Shown one piece after another: positions 6,851 to 12,208 of a DNA stretch of 12,208 nt. Origin of the DNA: Planctomycetaceae bacterium (GTDB lineage Bacteria; Planctomycetota; Planctomycetia; Pirellulales; Thermoguttaceae). Made by a program: the position numbers and the translations under genes. The first letter of the stretch is position 1, and each line of letters begins with the position of its first letter. The stretch covers positions 1-12,208 of the forward strand of contig JAITQJ010000034.1 of NCBI GenBank assembly GCA_031288955.1. Direction: 5' to 3'. Under the pieces are notes generated by a model. The model was given only the letters and a program-made list of their open reading frames with translations, searched no databases and had not been told where the DNA came from.

Positions 6851-8353
6851 TTACAGCGTTTCCGGTCTTTGCAGCGGAAAGAGTATGACTTCACGAATGG
6901 AAGCGGTACCGGTTAGAAGCATACACAAGCGGTCAATGCCGATACCTAAACCGCCCGCAGGAGGCATTCCGTGGCGCAATGCCCGAATAAAATCCTTGTC
7001 CATCAGTGCCATCGAATCCTCCGCTTTCTGTCCTGCCAACTGTTTGCTGAACAGCGACTCCTGTAAATCAGGGTCATTCAATTCCGTATAGGCATTCGCC
7101 AACTCCATTCCTTGCACAAACAACTCGAAGCGTTCAGCAATGTTCGGCTGATTTCGTTTACGCTTCGTCAACGGACAGATACTCGCCGGATAATCCGTAA
7201 CAAATGTCGGATTAAGCAGATTACTCTCGATTTTTTCCTCAAACACTTCATTTTTTACCACATCAGGGTGTTTGCCGGTAACGTCTATATTCTGCGTCTC
7301 GGCATAAGCGATAACCGCCTTCGTATCGTTCGGGTCAATGCCCGTATATTCCTGAATCAATTCGTCATAAGTCTTGCGGGCAAACGGCGGGGTAAAGTCG
7401 ATTTCCTTGCCGTTCCAGAATACGGTGTGATTTTGTCCCGTTACTTTCAGCGCATCAATGATAATCTTTTCGGTTAAGTCCATCATCGAATAGTAATCGC
7501 CGTAAGCCTGATAGACTTCCAACATTGTGAATTCAGGATTATGCCGCTGGTCAATCCCTTCGTTGCGGTAAACTCTGCCGAGTTCATAGACGCGTTCCAT
7601 TCCGCCGACGAGCAGCCGCTTGAGGTGCAGTTCCAAAGCGATTCGCAAAACCAGCGGAATGTCCAAAGCGTTATGATGTGTTGCGAACGGTCGGGCGGCA
7701 GCCCCGCCGGCAATCGTGTGTAATGTTGGACCTTCGACTTCCGCAAAACCTTCACCGGCAAGTGTGCTGCGAACAGATTGAACGATTTTCGTCCGCTTCA
7801 GCATACGTTCCATTACGCCTTCGGTATGCACTAAATCCATATAGCGCATCCGGCTTCGTAAGTCGGGGTCGGTCAAACCGTGAAACTTATCAGGCGGCGT
7901 TTCGAGAGATTTCGACAGAAACGTCAACTGTTCGGCAGCAATAGACAGTTCGCCGGCTCGTGTCCGCATCAGTTCACCGTCAATTCCGACAATATCGCCG
8001 AGGTCGAAAAGTTGAGCGAGTTCCCAATTCTTTTCGCCGACTTGGGTTGCACCGATTAAAACCTGAATTCGTCCCGACCAATCCCAGATGTCGATAAAGA
8101 TGAGTTTGCCTTTTTTCCGTTGTAAAATGATTCGTCCGGCGGCGCGGGCTTTAGGACCAGCAGAATGATTCGTTGTTTCATCAACGGTAATTTCGTTCTC
8201 CTTTGCCCGGATTGCTGCGATAGGCTGATGATTATCGTAACGCTGCCCCCAGGGGTCGAATCCGAGTTCTTCGATTTTCCGTAATTTTTCTCTTCGGGCG
8301 GCTTCCAACACGGCACCGCTCGTTTGTCCGGTATTCTGTTCGTCTTTCGCCAT
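6851..8353 (-). CDS. lysS: Lysine--tRNA ligase (class II)
   Basis: This enzyme charges tRNA-Lys with lysine using ATP in the cytoplasm. From the ATG at 8353 it has 500 residues, usual for bacterial class II LysRS (about 490-510). Residues about 72-150 are the OB-fold anticodon-binding domain ('AAGRIILQRKKGKLIFIDIWDWSGRIQVLI'). The catalytic core shows 'EVEGPTLHTIAGGAAARPF' (motif 1 region), 'ERVYELGRVYRNEGIDQRHN' followed by 'PEFTMLEVYQAY' (motif 2), 'DYPASICPLTKRKRNQP', 'ERFELFVQGMELANAYTELND', and 'GMPPAGGLGIGIDRLCMLL' (motif 3). All expected motifs are present, so it should be active. A GTG at 8362 would add MYS; neither start has a Shine-Dalgarno sequence, and I prefer the ATG. It lies 72 bp downstream of etfB on the same strand, either in an operon or on its own promoter. 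Confidence 0.97.
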   Translation of the reverse strand: MAKDEQNTGQTSGAVLEAARREKLRKIEELGFDPWGQRYDNHQPIAAIRAKENEITVDETTNHSAGPKARAAGRIILQRKKGKLIFIDIWDWSGRIQVLIGATQVGEKNWELAQLFDLGDIVGIDGELMRTRAGELSIAAEQLTFLSKSLETPPDKFHGLTDPDLRSRMRYMDLVHTEGVMERMLKRTKIVQSVRSTLAGEGFAEVEGPTLHTIAGGAAARPFATHHNALDIPLVLRIALELHLKRLLVGGMERVYELGRVYRNEGIDQRHNPEFTMLEVYQAYGDYYSMMDLTEKIIIDALKVTGQNHTVFWNGKEIDFTPPFARKTYDELIQEYTGIDPNDTKAVIAYAETQNIDVTGKHPDVVKNEVFEEKIESNLLNPTFVTDYPASICPLTKRKRNQPNIAERFELFVQGMELANAYTELNDPDLQESLFSKQLAGQKAEDSMALMDKDFIRALRHGMPPAGGLGIGIDRLCMLLTGTASIREVILFPLQRPETL

Positions 8354-8377
8354 ACTGTACACAGGTGAAAAACGTCC

Positions 8378-8386
8378 ATTCTAACA
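8378..8386 (-). promoter_or_regulatory. Extended -10 promoter candidate for lysS
   Basis: In the 72-bp etfB-lysS gap the minus strand reads TGTTAGAAT (8386-8378), an extended -10 element (TGn plus TAGAAT, 5/6). No good -35 box lies 17 nt upstream, which extended -10 promoters tolerate. Transcription would start near 8371, about 18 nt before the ATG, allowing lysS expression independent of etfB. Confidence 0.35.
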
Positions 8387-8425
8387 CAGACACGCACCGC
8401 AATAAAGATGCAGCGGCGATAATCT

Positions 8426-9232
8426 TCAAATCGTTTTATCCGCAACGAGTTCACGTACGAGGCTGCTGATGCCTTCTTTTGTCGGCGGAATGTCTGTGTA
8501 GCCGGATTTTTTCAGCACGACCGATTGAATTTTGAAAACCTTCGTCGGCGAACCGGCAGTGCCGCAACGCTGCAAATCGGCACCGATTTCATCGAGTCCC
8601 CAATGTTCCAAAGCGGCATTTTTATACTTCATCAACCGTTTCGCTGCCCGCGGGCGCGGTTTCACTGCCGTTTCGACAACCGTCAAAAGTGCCGGCAATT
8701 TTACCTTGACGGTTTCCCAACCGTTGCCGAGATTCCGCCGTACCGCCGCTGTACCGTCGGCAACTTCAAGAATTTTGTCGGCGTAGGTAATCTGCGGAAT
8801 ACCTAATTTTTCAGCACATTGCGGTCCTGTTTGAGCGGTATCGCCGTCAATCGCCTGCCGACCGGCAAAGACAAAGTCAATATGCTGACCGGCTGCGTCA
8901 ATGGTTTTGACGGCTTGCGAAAGGATATAACTCGTTGCCAATGTGTCGCTTGCGGCTGCCCGGCGGTCGGTGATAAGGACGGCACGGTCAGCACCGCGGT
9001 AAAGACAATCCCGCAGGACTTCGGTTGCTTTGGGCGGCCCCATTGAAACGGCGGTAACAGTGCCGCCGTAGCGTTGTTTGACATCAAGAGCGGCTTCGAG
9101 GGCGTACAAATCTTCGGGATTGAAAATCGCCGGAAGAGCAGCCCGGTTAATAGTGCCGTCTTCTTTCATCGCCTCGCCGGAAACATTCGCCGTATCAGGA
9201 ACCTGCTTAACTAAAACGATTGAGTGGTACAT
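8426..9232 (-). CDS. etfB: Electron transfer flavoprotein subunit beta
   Basis: EtfB pairs with EtfA to make the soluble FAD protein that carries electrons between flavin dehydrogenases and quinone oxidoreductases or, in bifurcating types, ferredoxin partners. At 268 residues it has the normal length. Diagnostic features are the start 'SIVLVKQVPDTANV', 'NPEDLYALEAAL' at 38-49, 'RGADRAVLITDRR' at 79-91, and the nucleotide-binding signature 'AGRQAIDGDTAQTGPQCAEKLGIP' at 123-146. From memory, the 'DGDTAQ-x-GP' form is more like FixA/clostridial (bifurcating-group) proteins than the mitochondrial/proteobacterial 'DDD-x-NQTG' form; this is suggestive only. No etfA lies on either side: downstream is lysS, upstream a divergent sugar kinase. 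The ATG at 9232 has no Shine-Dalgarno sequence but sits 8 nt after a strong -10 box. Confidence 0.95.
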   Translation of the reverse strand: MYHSIVLVKQVPDTANVSGEAMKEDGTINRAALPAIFNPEDLYALEAALDVKQRYGGTVTAVSMGPPKATEVLRDCLYRGADRAVLITDRRAAASDTLATSYILSQAVKTIDAAGQHIDFVFAGRQAIDGDTAQTGPQCAEKLGIPQITYADKILEVADGTAAVRRNLGNGWETVKVKLPALLTVVETAVKPRPRAAKRLMKYKNAALEHWGLDEIGADLQRCGTAGSPTKVFKIQSVVLKKSGYTDIPPTKEGISSLVRELVADKTI

Positions 9233-9240
9233 AACACATC

Positions 9241-9268
9241 ATTATCAATTTTTCGTGCGTATTGTCAA
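9241..9268 (-). promoter_or_regulatory. Strong sigma-70-like promoter of etfB, near-leaderless
   Basis: On the minus strand a perfect -35 box TTGACA (9268-9263) is followed after 16 nt by GATAAT (9246-9241), a 5/6 match to the -10 consensus. This is the best promoter match in the window. The -10 box ends 8 nt before the etfB ATG, so transcription should start about 2 nt before the start codon, leaving no room for a ribosome-binding site. Confidence 0.6.
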
Positions 9269-9301
9269 CGATAACCAACTTTGTAGTCCGCACGGCAGCA
9301 C

Positions 9302-9330
9302 TTGATAATTGATAAGGGAAAATTGATAAT
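9302..9330 (+). promoter_or_regulatory. Sigma-70-like promoter of the FGGY kinase gene
   Basis: TTGATA (9302-9307, 5/6) and GATAAT (9325-9330, 5/6) are separated by exactly 17 nt. Transcription would start near 9337, about 27 nt before the kinase ATG at 9364. Both boxes are built from copies of the TTGATAA repeat in this spacer. No Shine-Dalgarno sequence precedes the ATG. Confidence 0.5.
9302..9330. repeat. Cluster of TTGATAA direct repeats before the kinase gene
   Basis: TTGATAA occurs at 9302-9308, 9309-9315 and 9323-9329. An inverted copy, TTATCAA, sits at 9242-9248 over the etfB -10 box. The repeats supply promoter boxes on both strands and part of the hairpin at 9307-9359. They could be regulator half-sites or simply AT-rich promoter sequence. 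Confidence 0.5.
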
Positions 9331-9359
9331 AGAAGGTAACCTGTTATTCCCTATCAATT
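9307..9359 (+). promoter_or_regulatory. Imperfect hairpin in the leader/promoter of the FGGY kinase gene
   Basis: AATTGATAAGGGAA (9307-9320) pairs with TTCCCTATCAATT (9347-9359), one arm having one extra A. Inside it AGGT/ACCT (9334-9342) and flanking bases also pair, giving a long imperfect stem with an unpaired repeat copy. It starts within the promoter and ends 4 nt before the ATG at 9364. As DNA it could be an operator for a dimer; as RNA only the inner part would be transcribed from the predicted start. Confidence 0.4.
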
Positions 9360-9363
9360 CCCA

Positions 9364-10866
9364 ATGATTATCTCTTACGACCTTGGAACCGGCGGCAATA
9401 AAGCGTCGCTCTTTGACAACGACGGAAGCAAAATAATCTCCGTTTTTGAAGCCTATCCGACATTTTATCCCGCGCCAAACTTTCACGAACAGCGTCCCGA
9501 AGATTGGATGCACGCCGTCGTCCAAAGTACCCGCCGGCTGCTCCGGGAGGCAAAAAACCGTCATATCACCGCCGACGATATAACGGCACTGGCTATTTCC
9601 GGGCATAGTCTCGGCTGCGTGCCGCTTGATAAAAACGGCAGCGTTCTGCGTGATACAACGCCGATTTGGTCAGACCGCCGAAGCAGCAAAGAAGCCGAAA
9701 CGTTTTTTCAAAACGTTAATGCTGATGATTGGTATTCGGCAACTGGAAATGGTTTTCCTGCCGCACATTACACGCTCTTTAAGGTACTTTGGTACAAGAA
9801 TAACGAACCGGCAATTTTTGCGGAAACGGACAAAATCATCGGCACAAAAGACTACATCAATTACCGTCTCACGGGAAAAATCGCCGCGGACTATAGTTAT
9901 GCCTCCGGTTTAGGAGCATACAGATTAACCGAATGGCAGTACGATGAAGACTGGATTCGTCTTGCCGGTCTGCCGCCGGAACTGTTTCCAAAAATTGTGC
10001 CGTCAACGCAAATCATCGGGACGTTAACGCCGCCGGCTGCCGATGAATTAGGGCTTTCGCCGAAGACGGCAGTTGCCGCCGGCGGTGTCGATAATTCCTG
10101 TATGGCTCTCGGTGCCGGCTGCTTTCAGGACGGACAACTTTATGCGTCGCTCGGTTCGTCGTCCTGGATTGCCGTTGCGGACAGCAAGCCGCTGCTTGAT
10201 GTCCGTCTCAAGCCGTATGTTTTTACACACGTTGTTCCGCAGCAGTTTGCGTCGGCATTGGCTTTATTTTCAAGCGGAACATCATTGCGTTGGATACGCG
10301 ACCAACTTTGCCGGGATTTATGCGGGCGGGCAGAAAAGGAGGGCGTTGATGTTTACGATTTAATGATAGCGGAAGCCGAAACGTCCGTCTCCGGTGCCAA
10401 CGGTGTTCTGTTTAATCCAACGCTCGGCGGCGGTTCGGCACTTGACCCGGGTCCGAACATTCGGGGGGCATTTCTCGCTTTAGATTTGAGTCATACACGG
10501 GGCGATTTGATTCGTGCTGCGATGGAAGGGATTGCGATGAATTTACGTCTGGTGCTGGATGCGGTGCGTAAATTGACGGCAGTACAAAAGCGTATGAACG
10601 TTGTCGGCGGCGGGGCAATCAGTCCGCTTTGGCGGCAGATTTATGCCGATGCGCTGCAAATAGAGATAGCGAAAACAAACATTGGGCAGGATGCGGCAGC
10701 GTTAGGAGCGGCGGCATTAGCGGCAGTCGGTACGGGCATTTGGACGGACTTTGCGAACATAGCGCGGGTGCTGCAAACGGAAGACGTAAAGGTTCCGCAA
10801 ACAGATTATTCGCATCGGCTTGCCCAATTCAGCCGTGATGCCGCCTATCTTGCCGAAAGGGGATAA
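9364..10866 (+). CDS. FGGY-family carbohydrate kinase, xylulokinase-like
   Basis: This 500-residue cytoplasmic enzyme should phosphorylate a sugar or sugar alcohol with ATP; length and order match the family. Motifs: N-terminal phosphate loop 'SYDLGTGGNKASLF' at 4-17, 'EQRPEDW' at 42-48, 'AISGHSLGCVPLD' at 77-89, 'PIWSDRRSSKEA' at 100-111, the second ATPase half with 'AAGGVDNSCMALGAG' (Asp243 is the likely catalytic base), and the FGGY C-terminal signature 'VGGGAISPLWRQIYADAL' near 413-430 followed by 'GQDAAALGAAALAAVGTG'. The nearest named relatives I recognise are xylulokinases (XylB), but the 'SGQMHG' substrate segment of classical XylB reads 'SGHSLG' here, so the substrate is uncertain. 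A SorC-type sugar-sensing regulator gene lies convergently just downstream and may control it. No isomerase, transporter or epimerase gene is in the window. ATG chosen because the conserved strand begins right after it. Confidence 0.88.
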   Translation: MIISYDLGTGGNKASLFDNDGSKIISVFEAYPTFYPAPNFHEQRPEDWMHAVVQSTRRLLREAKNRHITADDITALAISGHSLGCVPLDKNGSVLRDTTPIWSDRRSSKEAETFFQNVNADDWYSATGNGFPAAHYTLFKVLWYKNNEPAIFAETDKIIGTKDYINYRLTGKIAADYSYASGLGAYRLTEWQYDEDWIRLAGLPPELFPKIVPSTQIIGTLTPPAADELGLSPKTAVAAGGVDNSCMALGAGCFQDGQLYASLGSSSWIAVADSKPLLDVRLKPYVFTHVVPQQFASALALFSSGTSLRWIRDQLCRDLCGRAEKEGVDVYDLMIAEAETSVSGANGVLFNPTLGGGSALDPGPNIRGAFLALDLSHTRGDLIRAAMEGIAMNLRLVLDAVRKLTAVQKRMNVVGGGAISPLWRQIYADALQIEIAKTNIGQDAAALGAAALAAVGTGIWTDFANIARVLQTEDVKVPQTDYSHRLAQFSRDAAYLAERG

Positions 10867-10878
10867 CCGTTATGTGTT

Positions 10879-10968
10879 AAAGATTTGCTGGAGACGGAGT
10901 AAAGTCAAATTCGTCAGAACCGCTATCCTTATCCATACTTTGCAAAATCACGTCTCCAGCAACTCTTT
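10879..10968. repeat. 18-nt inverted repeat joining the ends of the convergent sugar genes
   Basis: The arms AAAGATTTGCTGGAGACG (10879-10896) and CGTCTCCAGCAACTCTTT (10951-10968) are complementary except at one position and are separated by 54 nt. The right arm is the coding end of the SorC-type gene (minus strand, ...AKELLET-stop). The left arm lies just past the kinase stop, in the kinase frame, and reads KDLLETE-stop. It could form a long stem in either convergent transcript. The gap it spans (10867-10947) holds no gene. Confidence 0.6.
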
Positions 10969-12123
10969 TGCTGTCAGCGCGTCGGTTACCAAATGTGTCC
11001 AGAGCCGCAGTTTCGGGTTGTCCAACAACGGACGCAGTGCCAGTTTTTTCGACTCCCCGCATTCGCCGCACGGACCAGCAACGAGAACGACATACCTGCC
11101 ATTTTTCACGTCTTTCGCTAAATCGACAAGTTCATCCAACTCGAAAAGCGTTACCGCCCGCACCGGACAAACATCCTGCAACGGTCCCTGTGCTGAATAC
11201 GGACGAAACTGAACATCACCAATCCAGCCGGCATTCGACATCCGATGCAGCGTGTCCGCCGGTAACAAATTTTGCTGAACCAAATGTTCAAGATAATGTC
11301 CCAACAAGCCGTGAACGTGACTCGCTGATGCTAATGAGGTTACGATAATGTCAATCTTGTCCCGCTGTTCAAACGAATACCGGACCGCCGGATTTTCTTT
11401 TTGCTTCTCGTAATCGTCTCTGCCGACAACCGTTGCCGAAAACAAAGCAACGAACTTAATGTTCATCAGTGCCGGGTCAAAGTATGAAAAATATGTTGAC
11501 GGCGACTTATGCGGTTCATCAGGTAAAAATCCGCCTGAAGAAATGGCGTGCAGCACTAACGGCGGTATATCTCCGCCGCTGCGGATTTTATATGCCAAAC
11601 GTCTCGCTACAAGCATCGTTGCGTAGCCGGCACCCATACCAAGATGAACGGCTTGCTTTTCCGGGTCGCCTGGATATTTGCTGCGTTTTTCTTTTCCGAC
11701 GCGTTCAATCAAATCAACGATTTGGTCGGCGGCTTTGTGTGTAACGTGCTGCGCTGCCGAGTCGCCGTGGATATTCACGACCGTTACCTTGCCGGGATGG
11801 TTTTGCAGCGCAAAGCGGTTGATCATTTTATCCTCAAGATGATGTTCCGGCGGCGGCTGCAAGAGCAGAAATCCCCGATGGCACGCCTCCCAAAACAACG
11901 GATAAATTTTTTCCCGTGTAATGTCAGGTCGCCCTTTTTCCGCCTGAATCCATTCTGCCACCGACGTTGCAGCCCCGCGGGTTTTCTCGTTGTCGGCAAT
12001 CGCCTGTGAGGATTGTCCTAACTGCATAAAGTATCGGTCGCACACAGCAAAGACAAGTTCGTCTGATTCCTGCGACGCGTGCCAGCGCACGGATGCCAGT
12101 TTACGCTTTGAGTTTCTCGCCAT
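10948..12123 (-). CDS. SorC-type sugar-binding transcriptional regulator with interrupted HTH
   Basis: From the ATG at 12123 the protein has 391 residues. About residues 102-388 match the SorC/CggR-type sugar-binding domain (the fold that senses phosphorylated sugars): 'KVTVVNIHGDSAAQHVTHKAAD' opening, 'VHLGMGAGYATMLVARRLA' at 159-177 for the usual 'VGIG-x-G-x-T' loop, 'IDIIVTSLASASHVHG', 'GWIGDVQFRPYSAQG' for 'G(A/V)GDI-x-GRF-x-x-x-G', and 'LRLWTHLVTDALTAKELL' at the end. The N-terminus resembles the SorC helix-turn-helix ('CDRYFMQLGQSSQAIA', then 'ITREKIYPLFWEACHRGFLLLQP'), but about 24 extra residues (44-67) separate the two halves, so DNA binding should be tested. A 'GPCGECGESK' insertion replaces the usual 'AGG-x-K' segment. 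The gene is convergent with the sugar kinase, its likely regulatory partner. A TTG-initiated extension to 12201 looks non-coding and was not used. Confidence 0.72.
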   Translation of the reverse strand: MARNSKRKLASVRWHASQESDELVFAVCDRYFMQLGQSSQAIADNEKTRGAATSVAEWIQAEKGRPDITREKIYPLFWEACHRGFLLLQPPPEHHLEDKMINRFALQNHPGKVTVVNIHGDSAAQHVTHKAADQIVDLIERVGKEKRSKYPGDPEKQAVHLGMGAGYATMLVARRLAYKIRSGGDIPPLVLHAISSGGFLPDEPHKSPSTYFSYFDPALMNIKFVALFSATVVGRDDYEKQKENPAVRYSFEQRDKIDIIVTSLASASHVHGLLGHYLEHLVQQNLLPADTLHRMSNAGWIGDVQFRPYSAQGPLQDVCPVRAVTLFELDELVDLAKDVKNGRYVVLVAGPCGECGESKKLALRPLLDNPKLRLWTHLVTDALTAKELLET

Positions 12124-12179
12124 CGATATTCTGTATGGTGTTTCGTCTATTGACAAGCGGAAAGCGACTGTCGATAATC

Positions 12180-12190
12180 GTACAGTGTAC
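12180..12190. promoter_or_regulatory. Palindrome upstream of the SorC-type gene, possible operator
   Basis: GTACAGTGTAC is an 11-bp perfect palindrome with a single central base, 57-67 bp before the regulator ATG at 12123. On the minus strand it overlaps a tandem ACTGTAC-ACTGTAC. The location suits autoregulation by the regulator. The palindrome does not extend outward and no second copy lies near the kinase promoter, so it may be chance. Confidence 0.3.
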
Positions 12191-12208
12191 AGTATTCCCA
12201 ATAGGTAG

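Noticed and set aside
8354..8365. CTGTACACAG near the lysS start as a copy of the regulator palindrome
   Set aside because: It shares only part of GTACAGTGTAC, is not itself a perfect palindrome, and lysS is an unlikely target of a sugar regulator.
10899..10950. Classic rho-independent terminator between the kinase and regulator genes
   Set aside because: The 18-nt arms enclose a 54-nt loop and no T-run follows either arm, so I list it as an inverted repeat only.
12124..12201. TTG-initiated N-terminal extension of the SorC-type protein
   Set aside because: It uses a rare start codon, shows no family similarity, and covers the stretch with the palindrome and promoter-like sequences. The ATG at 12123 is followed by a basic N-terminus typical of regulators.

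Overview
This window looks like chromosomal DNA from a Gram-negative bacterium, most likely a planctomycete. I infer the phylum from three gene styles typical of it: a very long TolC-family protein with the 'QPLLRGAGR...LTQNERN' signature, a membrane-anchored zinc-ribbon/WD40 protein, and a TPR protein with a degraded glycosyltransferase-like C-terminus. No rRNA or other marker confirms this. Only one of the genes has a clear Shine-Dalgarno sequence, and two genes have promoter-like boxes so close to the start codon that their mRNAs would be almost leaderless.

Layout. Positions 1-211 are the end of an IS1595-type (IS1016/ISXO2-like) insertion sequence whose transposase runs off the left edge. 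Next, on the minus strand, is a TolC-family outer-membrane efflux protein (267-2807) with a coiled-coil-rich insertion of about 250 residues. A 155-bp divergent region separates it from a plus-strand pair: a TPR/glycosyltransferase-like protein (2963-4723), then, after a 2-nt gap, a zinc-ribbon/transmembrane/WD40 protein (4726-6831). This pair converges on a minus-strand unit of etfB (8426-9232) followed by lysS (6851-8353). Beyond a 131-bp divergent spacer with good sigma-70-like boxes in both directions lies a plus-strand FGGY sugar kinase (9364-10866). It converges on a minus-strand SorC-type sugar-binding regulator (10948-12123).

How the genes may work together. The FGGY kinase and the SorC-domain protein are the clearest functional neighbours: such regulators usually sense phosphorylated sugars and control sugar-catabolism genes. 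The TPR and WD40 genes are almost certainly co-transcribed and probably form or scaffold a complex at the envelope. LysRS is housekeeping. EtfB normally needs EtfA, which is absent from this window.

No CRISPR array, tRNA or rRNA gene, phage gene or obvious defence system was found, and I do not see a convincing undescribed system. The most interesting items are the orphan etfB with its near-leaderless promoter, the SorC protein with an interrupted helix-turn-helix, the repeat-based promoter/hairpin before the sugar kinase, the 18-nt inverted repeat spanning the ends of the two convergent sugar genes, and the enlarged TolC protein.
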